64,000 nt of DNA, from contig CAKVLD010000006.1 in the NCBI GenBank assembly GCA_934755305.1, positions 33,127-97,126 of the forward strand. Reading direction: 5' to 3'. A program made the position numbers and the translations under genes. Of this stretch, positions 18,204 to 27,753 are shown piece after piece. How positions within the stretch are numbered: the first letter of the stretch is position 1; each line of letters starts with the position of its first letter. Under the pieces are notes generated by a model, which was given only the letters and a program-made list of their open reading frames with translations, was not told the origin of the DNA and made no database searches. This stretch comes from an uncultured Clostridium sp. (GTDB taxonomy: Bacteria > Bacillota > Clostridia > Clostridiales > Clostridiaceae).

Positions 18204-19166
18204 ATTATCAAAACTCGTGACTTTAAATTTGATAACTTGAAAGCTTTTTTAATTATATGTGTTATTTTAGGAAATTCTCTTGAATATGTAAACCCAGCTT
18301 GTATAGATACCCATTATTTTATTTTAGTTTTATATATATTTCACATGCCCATGTTTACTTTTGTGTCAGGATATTTTAGCAATAAAAGCTCTCGTACTAC
18401 ACAAGAAAAAGTTACCAATATATTCAAAATTTATATTTGCACCCAAACTTTCTACTTTATCCTAGGTAGATTACTTGGAGGTACAGGAACAAGACTTGAA
18501 TTCCTAACACCTCAATGGACACTATGGTACTTTCTTTCTTTAATGTTCTGGTACATAGTTTCAGACTTCATAAAAAATAAAAAGAAATGGATTATAGTAT
18601 CTATTTTAGTAGCTTTATATATTGGTTTTGATTATAGTGTTGGATCTTACGTAAGTACTTCTAGAACGTTTTTCTTTTTACCTTTCTTTGTAGCAGGAAT
18701 GGCTTTTAATGAAAAAAAACTAGAAAAAATATATAAAAATAAAATATTACTTGGTATAAGTTCTTTTGCTCTACTTCTTATTTTATATTTCTTATCTGAA
18801 AATACACCAGTAGAATTATTATTTGAATATACTAGATATACATCTTATTTTGACAGCGCTTTATATCCTTTATTTATAAGAATTTTTCACTATATTAGTG
18901 CGTTTACAGTAGGTGCTTTTATACTAAGTGTCATTCCAACTAAACAGACCTTTTTATCTTTTATCGGGCAAAATTCTATAGTAATGTACATAAGTCATGC
19001 TGCTGTTATTAAAATACTATACAAATATAATATTACATCCTACCCTACTTTTAGTAGATTAGTTTTGTCTGAGTTAATCATATTATTAATAACAGCAAGT
19101 ATAACTTTACTATACCATAAAATAAATACTATTATAAAAAATCAAAAAACTTTTTTATATAGTTAA
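18204..19166 (+). CDS. Membrane acyltransferase (acyltransferase 3 type)
   Basis: About 320 residues with roughly ten hydrophobic helices. The N-terminal RDFKFDNLKAFLIICVILGNSLE matches the conserved start of acyltransferase-3 / fucose 4-O-acetylase-like proteins, which move acyl groups onto cell-surface sugars; PMFTFVSGYF and the late NSIVMYISHAA are also family features. The usual catalytic histidine after the first helix (GHS) is here asparagine (GNS). No ATG, GTG or TTG precedes the conserved region in frame. An AAAGGGGG site (18191-18198) points to ATT at 18204 or ATC at 18207; a TTG at 18237 would cut off the conserved N-terminus. Confidence 0.8.
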   Translation: MIKTRDFKFDNLKAFLIICVILGNSLEYVNPACIDTHYFILVLYIFHMPMFTFVSGYFSNKSSRTTQEKVTNIFKIYICTQTFYFILGRLLGGTGTRLEFLTPQWTLWYFLSLMFWYIVSDFIKNKKKWIIVSILVALYIGFDYSVGSYVSTSRTFFFLPFFVAGMAFNEKKLEKIYKNKILLGISSFALLLILYFLSENTPVELLFEYTRYTSYFDSALYPLFIRIFHYISAFTVGAFILSVIPTKQTFLSFIGQNSIVMYISHAAVIKILYKYNITSYPTFSRLVLSELIILLITASITLLYHKINTIIKNQKTFLYS

Positions 19167-19188
19167 CAATATACAAGGTACAAGCTCA

Positions 19189-19224
19189 AAACATTATCCG
19201 GTTACTATTCGGATAATGTTTTTT
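19189..19224 (+). terminator. Terminator of the acyltransferase gene
   Basis: AACATTATCCG pairs with CGGATAATGTT, with a 9-nt loop and a six-T run. It lies 23 nt past the stop. Confidence 0.9.
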
Positions 19225-19402
19225 CAATACTTTCCCTATAATTATTATTTTTTCCATTAACATCACTTAGAAGCACTTCCATATATATAATAGTTTACTA
19301 TATATTAAATTATGTGTTATACAATTCACCAAAATTATTGTATTGTTTTATATTTTTTTGTATTTTTGACTCAAATTTAATTATTGTTATTGCAATTTTT
19401 AT

Positions 19403-19411
19403 GATATAATA
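19403..19411 (+). promoter_or_regulatory. Extended -10 of the phnD operon
   Basis: TGATATAAT, a consensus TATAAT with an extended TGn, about 30 nt before the GGGGGA ribosome site of phnD. The -35 is poor. The gap behind it (19225-19400) shows nothing else. Confidence 0.55.
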
Positions 19412-19443
19412 TTTAAGAAAATTAAAACAAGGGGGAAATCCTA

Positions 19444-20460
19444 ATGAAAAAATTATTATTACTAGCAACTGCTATAATATTTGCTTTCGGAATTTTTGCC
19501 GGATGTTCATCTAGCAGTAATTCTTTACCAAAAGAATTAGTTGTATACTTTGTTCCTTCAAGAGAGGCAGAAGAAATAGTAACTGCAACTGAACCACTTA
19601 AAGAAATGCTAAAAGAAGCATTAAAAGAAGAAGGTTATGAATTTGACGATATAAAAATCGAAGTTGGTACAAGCTTTGAAGCTGTAGGTGAAACTTTAGC
19701 TGCTGGTACTGCTCACGTTGGATTTATACCTGGTGGTACTTATGTATTATATGATGATGGTGCTGACGTTATATTAACAGCAACTAGAAATGGATTAAGT
19801 CATGATTCAGAAAATCCTGCTGATTGGAACCAATCTCCAACAGAAAACACTGAAAATCAAGTTACTTACTATAGAGCTTTAGCTGTAGCTGGTCCTTCTG
19901 CAAAAGGACAAGAATTAGCTGCAAAAGTTAATTCAGGTCAAAAATTAACTGCTGAAGATATTAAGTCAGCAAAATGGGGTGTTATGAGTTCTTCTTCACC
20001 AGCTGGTTATATCTACCCAACAATATGGTTACAAGATAACTTTGGATTATCAATAACAGATCTTCCAAATGCTGTTCAAAATGATTCATATGGTAGTGCT
20101 TTAACTAGACTAGCTTCTGAACAATTAGATGTTATATTCATGTATGCTGATGCTAGAATTGACTATGCTGATAAATGGACTACTGATTATAATAGAAGCG
20201 CTTCTATTTGGGATGAAACTAATGTTATTGGAGTAACTGATGGTATTTACAATGATACAATTTCAGTTTCTAAAAATGCTGATTTCATAGATGATAACTT
20301 TAAGACTGCTCTTCAAAATGCTTTCATAAAGATAGGTCAAACTGAAGAAGGTAAAGAAGTAATTTCTATATATAGCCACAAAGGATATGAAGTTGCTGAA
20401 TCTTCTAATTATGACAATGAACGTAAAGCTCAAGAAATCATAAAATCAATAAGCAAATAA
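19444..20460 (+). CDS. phnD: Phosphonate-type ABC transporter substrate-binding lipoprotein
   Basis: 338 residues. The signal peptide ends in a lipobox (FAGC, Cys at ~20), so it is a surface lipoprotein. The rest is a PhnD-like periplasmic-binding fold: FVPSREAEEIVTATEPL at the start, GTSFEAVGETLAAGTAHVGFIPGGTY, and SSSSPAGYIYP in the second lobe. It captures the ligand for the PhnC/PhnE transporter encoded next. The family binds phosphonates, phosphite or other phosphorus compounds. No C-P lyase or phosphonatase gene is in the window, so the ligand is open. An internal hairpin separates it from phnC, likely giving excess binding protein. Confidence 0.9.
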   Translation: MKKLLLLATAIIFAFGIFAGCSSSSNSLPKELVVYFVPSREAEEIVTATEPLKEMLKEALKEEGYEFDDIKIEVGTSFEAVGETLAAGTAHVGFIPGGTYVLYDDGADVILTATRNGLSHDSENPADWNQSPTENTENQVTYYRALAVAGPSAKGQELAAKVNSGQKLTAEDIKSAKWGVMSSSSPAGYIYPTIWLQDNFGLSITDLPNAVQNDSYGSALTRLASEQLDVIFMYADARIDYADKWTTDYNRSASIWDETNVIGVTDGIYNDTISVSKNADFIDDNFKTALQNAFIKIGQTEEGKEVISIYSHKGYEVAESSNYDNERKAQEIIKSISK

Positions 20461-20477
20461 TTTAATTTTACAACAAG

Positions 20478-20519
20478 AACCCTTGCAATTATCATGAATA
20501 TTAATTGCAAGAGTTTCTT
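20478..20519 (+). terminator. Attenuating hairpin between phnD and phnC
   Basis: CTTGCAATTA pairs with TAATTGCAAG across a 10-nt loop, with a modest T-rich tail. It lies 18 nt after the phnD stop and probably makes transcription of the transporter subunits lower than that of the lipoprotein. Confidence 0.75.
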
Positions 20520-20571
20520 TATATTATAGAATTATTTTCTATGATAAAGTACAAGTTATGGAGGTTTTATT

Positions 20572-21336
20572 TTGATAAAATTTGAAAATGTAAATAAAGT
20601 ATATCCTAATGGTTATAAAGGATTAACTGATATTTCTCTAGAAATCGAACAAGGTGAATTTGTTGCTATTATAGGTTTATCTGGTGCCGGTAAATCAACA
20701 CTTTTACGTACTATAAATAAAATGCATGATATAACAGATGGAACATTAGAAGTCAACGGACAATCAGTTAAGGACTTAAAAGGAAAAGACTTACGTTCTT
20801 TTAGAAGAAAAATAGGTATGGTATTCCAATCATACAACCTTGTAACAAGAACAACAGTTTTAAAAAATGTTTTAACTTCTAGAGTTCCTAATCTACCACT
20901 TTGGAAATCATTACTTGGAATATTTCCTAAAGAAGACAAAGTTATAGCTTTAGAAGCTTTAGATAAAGTTGGTATCCTAGATAAAGCTTACATAAGAGCT
21001 GACCAATTATCAGGTGGTCAGCAACAAAGAGTAGTTCTTGCTAGAACTCTTGCTCAAAAGCCTGAAATAATTTTAGCTGATGAACCAGTAGCTGCTCTAG
21101 ACCCTATAACAGCAAAACAAGTAATGGGAGATTTTAAAAGAATAAATAAAGAAATGAATATTTCCGTATTAATTAATATTCACCATGTAGATTTAGCTCT
21201 TGCTTATGCAGATAGAGTTATTGGAATCAAAGCTGGTAAAATAGTATTTGATGGTCCATCTGATAAAGTTGATAATGAAGTATTAAAAGAAATTTATGGA
21301 CGTGAACTTGAATCTGATGAACTTATGGGGGAATAA
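20572..21336 (+). CDS. phnC: Phosphonate-type ABC transporter ATPase
   Basis: 254 residues. Complete ABC ATPase: Walker A GLSGAGKST, Q-loop MVFQSYNLV, signature LSGGQQQRV, Walker B IILADEP and switch histidine in NIHHVDLA. Near-full PhnC similarity throughout, including the typical VKDLKGKDLRSFRRKIGM. It drives uptake through the two PhnE permeases that follow after 6 nt. Start is TTG, with TGGAGG 9 nt upstream. It sits on the cytoplasmic face of the membrane. Confidence 0.94.
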   Translation: MIKFENVNKVYPNGYKGLTDISLEIEQGEFVAIIGLSGAGKSTLLRTINKMHDITDGTLEVNGQSVKDLKGKDLRSFRRKIGMVFQSYNLVTRTTVLKNVLTSRVPNLPLWKSLLGIFPKEDKVIALEALDKVGILDKAYIRADQLSGGQQQRVVLARTLAQKPEIILADEPVAALDPITAKQVMGDFKRINKEMNISVLINIHHVDLALAYADRVIGIKAGKIVFDGPSDKVDNEVLKEIYGRELESDELMGE

Positions 21337-21342
21337 AAGTAT

Positions 21343-22164
21343 ATGAACATATTAAAAAATATATTTAAACCTGAAAGACTTTCTTTAAGCAACGGAAAAG
21401 AAGTACAACCTCCTAAGTCAAAAATGCCTTATATTATTATGGGCTTATTAGTTGTTATAGTATTCTCTGCACAAATTACAAACTTTAATTTTAGCACACT
21501 AATGAAAAGAGGTAAGGAATTCTTCGCTATACTAGGTGATATGTTTCCACCTAACTTTGACTATGCATCTGAAGTAGTTAGTCCATTAATTGAAACAATT
21601 AAGATGTCTATATTAGGTTCAATTATTGGTTCAACTATAGCTTTACCATTTGCAATATTATCATCTGTTAATATAAACCACTGTAAACCAGTTTTATTAG
21701 CTGTAAGATTTGTATTAAGTATAATTAGAACTTTACCAACATTAATTATTGCATTAATAGCAACTTACCTATTTGACTTAGGACCTTTTGCAGGAACTGT
21801 AGCTATTTCAATATTTACTTTTGGTATAGTAGCTAAAATGATTTATGAAAAAATAGAAACTATTGATATGGGTGCTTTTGAAGCTATGGAAGCAGCTGGA
21901 GCTACAAAACTTCAAGCTTTCTTCTCTGCTATAATGCCTCAAATATTACCTACTTATCTTTCTACTTGTTTATATAGCTTTGAAATAAATGTACGTTATG
22001 CAGCTATATTAGGATACGTAGGGGCTGGTGGTATTGGACTAATCTTAAACGAAAAGATTGGTTGGAGAGAATACGATAAAGTTGGTATGATACTTGTAAT
22101 GTTATTTGTTACAGTTGTACTAATAGAATACACTTCAAAATACATAAGGGAGAAATTATCATAA
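21343..22164 (+). CDS. phnE: Phosphonate-type ABC transporter permease, first
   Basis: 273 residues, about six membrane helices, with the EAA-type cytoplasmic loop GAFEAMEAAGATKLQAFFSA that docks on the ATPase and the C-terminal VGAGGIGLIL. One of two PhnE-like permeases forming the channel with its neighbour. Its stop overlaps the start of the next gene (TAATG), indicating translational coupling. Confidence 0.93.
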   Translation: MNILKNIFKPERLSLSNGKEVQPPKSKMPYIIMGLLVVIVFSAQITNFNFSTLMKRGKEFFAILGDMFPPNFDYASEVVSPLIETIKMSILGSIIGSTIALPFAILSSVNINHCKPVLLAVRFVLSIIRTLPTLIIALIATYLFDLGPFAGTVAISIFTFGIVAKMIYEKIETIDMGAFEAMEAAGATKLQAFFSAIMPQILPTYLSTCLYSFEINVRYAAILGYVGAGGIGLILNEKIGWREYDKVGMILVMLFVTVVLIEYTSKYIREKLS

Positions 22165-22973
22165 TGAAAGTAAATGTTAAAAAGCAATTAGAAAATGAAC
22201 CTAAGCTTTGGATTGTAAAGTTACTAGTAACCGCTTTGATACTCTCCATTGTAATTTGGTCAGCAAATACTATTGAATATTCAGGTTTACAAGAATCTGG
22301 ATCTGCTATAGCAAGTAACATATTAAAAGGTATAATAACACCAGATACAAGCTTCTTATTTGATCTTTCTACTTCTGGAGTATTATATCTATTACTACAA
22401 ACTATATGTATAGCTGTTCTTGGTACTATCATAGGAGCTATAATAGCTGTACCTTTAGCATTCTTATGTGCTAGCAACATTGTTCCAAAATGGTTAAGTA
22501 CTATAGGTACATTATTAGTTGCATTTATAAGAACATTCCCTTCATTTGTTTACGGGTTAATGTTTATTCGTGTAACTGGACCTGGACCTTTCGCTGGTGT
22601 ACTTACAATATCAGTTGTTTCAATAGGTATGATTACTAAAATGTATATTGAATCAATTGAAGATTTAGATAAGAAAATACTTGAATCTCTAGATGCTGCA
22701 GGTTGTTCTACTATTCAAAAAGTTAGATATGGTATATTACCTCAATTATCTACTGACTTTGTTTCAACTGCAATATATAGATTTGAAATTAACATAAAAG
22801 ATGCCTCTATCCTAGGTCTTGTTGGAGCTGGTGGTATAGGTGCACCACTTATATTCGCTATGAACTCTTATAGATGGAATCAAGTTGGTTCTATATTAGT
22901 AGGACTTATAATACTTGTTCTTGTAGTTGAATTCTTATCAACAAAAGTTAGAAATAAATTAGCTAGAGGTTAA
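22164..22973 (+). CDS. phnE: Phosphonate-type ABC transporter permease, second
   Basis: 269 residues with six predicted membrane helices and the loop LDKKILESLDAAGCSTIQKV. Paralogous to the preceding gene (both contain GLVGAGGIG or GYVGAGGIG near the end), so the channel is a heterodimer. Last gene of the operon; a terminator follows at 22990. Confidence 0.93.
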   Translation: MKVNVKKQLENEPKLWIVKLLVTALILSIVIWSANTIEYSGLQESGSAIASNILKGIITPDTSFLFDLSTSGVLYLLLQTICIAVLGTIIGAIIAVPLAFLCASNIVPKWLSTIGTLLVAFIRTFPSFVYGLMFIRVTGPGPFAGVLTISVVSIGMITKMYIESIEDLDKKILESLDAAGCSTIQKVRYGILPQLSTDFVSTAIYRFEINIKDASILGLVGAGGIGAPLIFAMNSYRWNQVGSILVGLIILVLVVEFLSTKVRNKLARG

Positions 22974-22989
22974 TAATTTTAGTAAATAT

Positions 22990-23028
22990 AAAGAGCTTTA
23001 TCTATGATTACGATATAGCTCTTTTTTT
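22990..23028 (+). terminator. Terminator of the phn operon
   Basis: AAAGAGCT..ATC pairs with GAT..AGCTCTTT, then a seven-T run. Confidence 0.85.
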
Positions 23029-23108
23029 ATATGCAAAAAAAACTTATTTACTAATTATATATAAACCATTATTATTAATAATATGAATAAATTAAGGAGG
23101 GGTATTAA

Positions 23109-24296
23109 TTGAAATTTGAATTAGACAAGAACTTATTAAAATATGTTATTTATATATCTATAACAGCTGTAACTATTTTTGTAGCTTATAATATTCTTTC
23201 AAATATTGGAACAATTCTCAATTGGATATTTGGATTTATAATATCTATATTAACATTAATAAAACCTTTAATAATAGCAGCTATAATTGCATACTTACTC
23301 TACCCAATTACTCAATTCGTTGAAAAAACTTTAAAAACAAATAGACTTTATTGCGTAAAAAAGAAATCTAATAGACGCACTATATCTATTATTTTTTCTT
23401 ATCTTTTAATAATAGGAATATTACTTGGACTACTTTGTGGAATTTACTTTATGATAGGTGGACAATTATCTAAAAGTACTACCATTAGTAACATTGTAGA
23501 CTATATTACTAACTACACTAATAGTGCTGATATAAATAATTTATCAATAATAAAAGATATTCAAAACTTAGATATACCATTTTTAGACACTCTTAAACCA
23601 TACTTAATAAATGCTCTTACATATATTCAAGACACTATAATATCAAATTTAGGAACTATGAGCTCTCATATAATGAATATTGGTAGCAGTATCGCAACAT
23701 TCTTTATTGCAGTTATCATAAGTATTTATCTATTAAAAGATTCTGAATACTTTATTGATTTATGGAAAAAGCTTTATTTCTTAATATTTAGAAATGGTAA
23801 AGCTGGAAATAATATAACTACTACCTTTAAAATAATTCACGAAGTATTTTCTAAATTTATAAGAGGACAATTATTAGAAGCTTTTTTTGTAGCTTTACTT
23901 TCTACTATAGCACTTTCTATAGTAGGAATAGATTATGCTGTCGTAATAGGTATAATATCAGGAATATGTAACCTTATACCTTATGTAGGTCCAATTGTTG
24001 GAACTGTTCTAGCAGGTGTTATGGCTCTACTTAGTGGTAACTTTATGAAAATCATTTATGCAGTAGTTGCTATGATTATAGTTCAACAAATAGATAATAA
24101 TTTCTTAGCTCCAAAAATAGTTGGAGATAGTGTTGGATTACATGCAGTATTCACAATGCTTGCTATTTTAATTGGTGGAAATGTAGGAGGACTTTTTGGA
24201 ATGTTACTCGCTGTACCTCTTGCTGCATCTTTTAAAGTTTTATTCAGTAATTGGTACAATAATTATATGGATAAAATAAATTCGCAAAATGAATAA
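23109..24296 (+). CDS. AI-2E family transporter
   Basis: 395 residues, eight or so membrane helices. The C-terminal half carries the family hallmarks: IHEVFSKFIRGQLLEA, then GICNLIPYVGPIVGTVLAGV and QQIDNNFLAPKIVGDSVGLH. The family includes TqsA-like exporters and Na+/H+ or small-molecule transporters. The substrate cannot be read from sequence, and no quorum-sensing gene is adjacent. Start TTG, preceded by a very strong AAGGAGGGG site at 6-nt spacing. Confidence 0.9.
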   Translation: MKFELDKNLLKYVIYISITAVTIFVAYNILSNIGTILNWIFGFIISILTLIKPLIIAAIIAYLLYPITQFVEKTLKTNRLYCVKKKSNRRTISIIFSYLLIIGILLGLLCGIYFMIGGQLSKSTTISNIVDYITNYTNSADINNLSIIKDIQNLDIPFLDTLKPYLINALTYIQDTIISNLGTMSSHIMNIGSSIATFFIAVIISIYLLKDSEYFIDLWKKLYFLIFRNGKAGNNITTTFKIIHEVFSKFIRGQLLEAFFVALLSTIALSIVGIDYAVVIGIISGICNLIPYVGPIVGTVLAGVMALLSGNFMKIIYAVVAMIIVQQIDNNFLAPKIVGDSVGLHAVFTMLAILIGGNVGGLFGMLLAVPLAASFKVLFSNWYNNYMDKINSQNE

Positions 24297-24363
24297 TTAT
24301 AAAAAGTCACCAAAATGACTATGAATGTACTTCTATTTAATGAATATAATTTCCTAAAGAATA

Positions 24364-24400
24364 AAAAAACATCCTAATATTTTTCATAGGATGTTTTTTT
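24364..24400. terminator. Bidirectional terminator
   Basis: A 13-bp stem, AAAAAACATCCTA and complement, with A and T runs on either side, between the convergent AI-2E and EamA genes. Confidence 0.9.
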
Positions 24401-24401
24401 A

Positions 24402-24815
24402 TTAAAGAATCATAATAAAAGTTCCAACTGTAATAAATATTCCTCCAAGGATTGTTTTCATAGTTACAGCTTCTTTTAATACAACAAAAGCTAATACCAT
24501 ACTTATAACAACACTAAATTTATCAATGGGCACAACCTTAGAAGCCTCCCCCATTTGAAGTGCTTTATAATAACAAAGCCACGATAAACCTGTAGCTATA
24601 CCTGATAATATTAAAAATATCCATCCCTTAGTAGATATATCAGCAATTCCTTTTTGGGTTCCAGTTATAAATACCATTCCCCATGCCATAATTAAAACTA
24701 CTATTGTTCTTATTGCTGTAGCTAAATTAGAATTAACATTTTCAATTCCTATTTTCGCTAATATGGAAGTTAGCGCAGCAAATACAGCTGACAATAATGC
24801 AAATATAATCCACAT
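24402..24815 (-). CDS. Single-domain EamA/DMT-type membrane protein
   Basis: About 137 residues with four to five membrane helices, corresponding to one EamA repeat (full-length DMT transporters have two). PIDKFSVVISMVLAFVVLKE near the end is the typical conserved loop and helix. It probably works as a dimer, like small multidrug-resistance type transporters. A TTG at 24845 with its own AGGAGG is possible, giving ten extra residues, but the ATG at 24815 has an AGGGGAGAG site and starts exactly at the first helix, so it is preferred. Confidence 0.8.
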   Translation of the reverse strand: MWIIFALLSAVFAALTSILAKIGIENVNSNLATAIRTIVVLIMAWGMVFITGTQKGIADISTKGWIFLILSGIATGLSWLCYYKALQMGEASKVVPIDKFSVVISMVLAFVVLKEAVTMKTILGGIFITVGTFIMIL

Positions 24816-24970
24816 GCTTCTCTCTCCCCTTAATATTTTTTTCAATCTACTTTCCTCCTAAAAAATAATTATTATTTCAAATTACTCAATAACTATTATA
24901 TATAGAAAAAAATAATAGTAAATTATTTTTCACATAAATCTACTATTATTTTCTTAAAATAATTTTAAAA

Positions 24971-25651
24971 TTAATTATATAAATTCAACAATCTATTATA
25001 TTCATTTAAATATATTTTTTTATTTACTTCATTTTGAAATACTTGCTCACAGTTTTTATATCTACCATACTTCAACATCTCTTTAGAATCAGCACTTGTG
25101 TTAGTTACCTTAAATTCATCATCTGTATATTTTAAAGGGAACTTGCCAAAAAAGGTTGATGAATAATTATATAACTTTATTTTATTTTCATCATATTCCT
25201 TTACCCCTTCTTTTAAATCATTAAGACATAAGATATATTCCTTATTTTCCTTTAAAAGATTATATCCATCAAATGAACATATCATATTATTAACAATATC
25301 AACAGGTTCATAAACTTTTATTTTTTCTCCTTTTACTTCTCCCTTTAATACTTTACTGACTTCAATTTCAGTTAAAACTGCTCCTTCTAATACTTCTCTA
25401 TTACCAGAAGTCTTTCCTATAACTATATACTTATATATGGAGTCTAAGTTATTAATTTCTTTCACATTTGGATAAGTCCCATTACTATATTCAGTATCAT
25501 TAAAAGGATTATATAAGCATTCATCATCTATGTTTTTAAGATCACTAAACTCAAACTTTTTAATAGAACTTCTTATAAATAATCCTAAAATTGCACATAT
25601 ACAAAATGATACTATTAATATTAAATAAAAAGTTTTATTTTTTATCTGCAT
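24971..25651 (-). CDS. Membrane-anchored protein of the peptide/ABC cassette
   Basis: 226 residues. One N-terminal signal anchor (YLILIVSFCICAILGLFI), then an extracytoplasmic domain with no family that I recognise. The stretch ILKGEVKGEKIKVYEPVDIV and its surroundings look beta-rich. It starts 2 nt after the ABC ATPase stop, so it is the last gene of the cassette that begins with the secreted peptide at 29034. By position it could be an immunity protein or an accessory of the exporter. Inferred from context only. Confidence 0.6.
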   Translation of the reverse strand: MQIKNKTFYLILIVSFCICAILGLFIRSSIKKFEFSDLKNIDDECLYNPFNDTEYSNGTYPNVKEINNLDSIYKYIVIGKTSGNREVLEGAVLTEIEVSKVLKGEVKGEKIKVYEPVDIVNNMICSFDGYNLLKENKEYILCLNDLKEGVKEYDENKIKLYNYSSTFFGKFPLKYTDDEFKVTNTSADSKEMLKYGRYKNCEQVFQNEVNKKIYLNEYNRLLNLYN

Positions 25652-25653
25652 AT

Positions 25654-26292
25654 TTATACAACCTCTTTTAACTTTCCAAGATTTATGTTGAAAATTTTAT
25701 CACTAAGACTTTCAATTTCACTTCTATTATGACTAGCAATTAATACTGTAACACCTTTTTTTCTAAAATCCATTAAAATATCTCTCAAATTAATTATACT
25801 TTCTTCATCTAAAGCATTAGTTGGTTCATCTAGAATTATTAATTCTGGTTCCTCCATAAAAGCTTGTACCAATGCCAACTTTTGCTTCATACCTAATGAA
25901 TATTTTTTAAATTGTCTTTTATCCTTTGGATTTAGTCCTAATTTAATCATCCACTTATTTATATCCTCTTCATTAATTTTCGAATTAATACTAGCTATAT
26001 TTTTCAAACATTCAAACCCAGTTAAATCTCCCCAAAAACCCGGAGTTTCTAATATAACTCCACAAGAATTAGGAAAATCAATATCTTTAGCTATAGTTTG
26101 GCCATCTATTATAACTTGTCCTTCCGTCGGCCTTATTAAGCCGCATATAGCTCTAAATAGCATAGTCTTTCCTGAACCGTTTCTTCCTACAAATCCATAA
26201 ATCTTCCCCTTTTCTAAAGTCAAATTTATATTATCTAAAATAACATTATCCTTAATCTTTTTTGTATAATTTTTCACTTCTATATAACTCAT
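25654..26292 (-). CDS. ABC transporter ATPase of the peptide cassette
   Basis: 212 residues, one ABC domain. Walker A GRNGSGKT, signature YSLGMKQKLALVQAF, Walker B ELIILDEPTNALD, and H-loop ASHNRSEIE. The LGMKQ signature places it with ABC-2 type exporters (bacitracin or lantibiotic-immunity like). It would power the three membrane proteins encoded just upstream. An 11-nt gap follows the preceding gene. Confidence 0.9.
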   Translation of the reverse strand: MSYIEVKNYTKKIKDNVILDNINLTLEKGKIYGFVGRNGSGKTMLFRAICGLIRPTEGQVIIDGQTIAKDIDFPNSCGVILETPGFWGDLTGFECLKNIASINSKINEEDINKWMIKLGLNPKDKRQFKKYSLGMKQKLALVQAFMEEPELIILDEPTNALDEESIINLRDILMDFRKKGVTVLIASHNRSEIESLSDKIFNINLGKLKEVV

Positions 26293-26303
26293 ACATAATC
26301 CTC

Positions 26304-27083
26304 CTAATAGAATTCTGCAGTCTTAATTACTCTAGTTCCTATTAACATTAATATAATTAAAATGCAAAAACCATATATCATGGCTTCTTGAAAGCTATAC
26401 CCAGCAATAAAATTTGAAAAATATCTTATAGATCTATTAATATATTTAATATCTTGTGTAAGAACTATATTTTGTGTAAAAGGTATAAACTTTATAAATT
26501 TAATATTATCTAATGATATAAAATATAAATCCAATATACTTATGATGTAAATTATATTACTTGTTATGTACCCATAAACACTTTCTAATTTTATATTTAC
26601 TATATTAGAAAGTATTATTAATATATATTGCACTAATATAGTTGAAAGAAATAACTTTAAAACAATATATATAAATTCATTTATATGTACAACTCTATAT
26701 CCGAACAAATAAAATACTATATAACTAATAAAAAACAATATAAAATTTACTTTTACTAACTCTAATAATATATCGCCAAACCATTTTAAAAGCCATTTAG
26801 ACCTTTTCTTTGTTCTAGTAAAAAAATAAACAGAATTTTTCTCTAATTCGTAAGATACAACATCAGAAAACATAGCTATAGTTATAGATATTGGTAATAT
26901 AGAAATTACTATGTTTAAAATTTCTATATCTTCTCCAATAAAATTATATGAAAAATAATATAAATACATATCTTTCATATCTGTTGAAATATCAAATAAA
27001 TCCGACGATAACACAAAGGAAATATAAATCAATATCACAATCTCTAATAGCAAATATCTTCTTTTTCTACTTCTTAACTTCAT
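26304..27083 (-). CDS. ABC-2 type membrane protein of the peptide cassette (third)
   Basis: About 259 residues with six hydrophobic helices and a Lys/Arg-rich N-terminus (KLRSRKRRYLLLE). An unusually Ile/Tyr-rich membrane protein, consistent with an ABC-2 permease. It overlaps the end of the previous gene; the ATG at 27083 is chosen because the AAGGTG site is 10 nt before it, while the TTG at 27092 would be too close. I infer the transporter role from gene order. Confidence 0.7.
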   Translation of the reverse strand: MKLRSRKRRYLLLEIVILIYISFVLSSDLFDISTDMKDMYLYYFSYNFIGEDIEILNIVISILPISITIAMFSDVVSYELEKNSVYFFTRTKKRSKWLLKWFGDILLELVKVNFILFFISYIVFYLFGYRVVHINEFIYIVLKLFLSTILVQYILIILSNIVNIKLESVYGYITSNIIYIISILDLYFISLDNIKFIKFIPFTQNIVLTQDIKYINRSIRYFSNFIAGYSFQEAMIYGFCILIILMLIGTRVIKTAEFY

Positions 27084-27753
27084 ATATTTCAATCACCTTA
27101 TCCTTATTATACATAGCGAAAATAACAGTTAAAATTATAACCCTCATTATATTCTTTATCATATTTACTATATCTCCAATTATTACATCTGATGGTAAAA
27201 CAAAATAAAAAGATATATCTTCAAAAAAAAGAACTAATACAAAATATATTGCAATGCATAGTAAAAAAGTTTTTGTTATACTCCAATTCTTAAAAAAGAA
27301 TGTAACATATAAATATCCTAAATATAAAAAGGAGAATAATTGAAACAATATTGTGGTAATAATATATTTAATCCCTGTAATAATTAAAACCTCTCCGTAT
27401 ATAAACTTTATAAAAATAATAGTTACTATATTAAGTATAAATACAAATATAAACGTTAGTTTACTTACATCCTTTTCTATTTTTCTTTTCATTTTATTCA
27501 AGTTTGTATATCTCAACCTTATATAATATTTTTTATAATTCGACATATACAAACTAACTACAAAGATATATTCAATAATAATTACACTAAACTTAAATAA
27601 CAATGCAATATTTTCATATATATAGGCTATTTCATATTGGTCATAGTAAGATTTATATTTTAAAACTCCATATGTTTCTAATAATATTAATAACATTAAT
27701 ATTATTGATTTCTTAGAGATTATCGTCCTTCTTAATAAATAATTTTTATTCAT
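27067..27753 (-). CDS. Membrane protein of the peptide cassette (second)
   Basis: 228 residues, about six hydrophobic helices, with no soluble domain. Very rich in Ile, Tyr, Phe and Lys. No family signature that I can name. It overlaps the preceding permease gene by 8 nt and the following one by 17 nt, so translation is coupled. Probably one of the membrane subunits of the exporter. Confidence 0.65.
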   Translation of the reverse strand: MNKNYLLRRTIISKKSIILMLLILLETYGVLKYKSYYDQYEIAYIYENIALLFKFSVIIIEYIFVVSLYMSNYKKYYIRLRYTNLNKMKRKIEKDVSKLTFIFVFILNIVTIIFIKFIYGEVLIITGIKYIITTILFQLFSFLYLGYLYVTFFFKNWSITKTFLLCIAIYFVLVLFFEDISFYFVLPSDVIIGDIVNMIKNIMRVIILTVIFAMYNKDKVIEIYEVKK

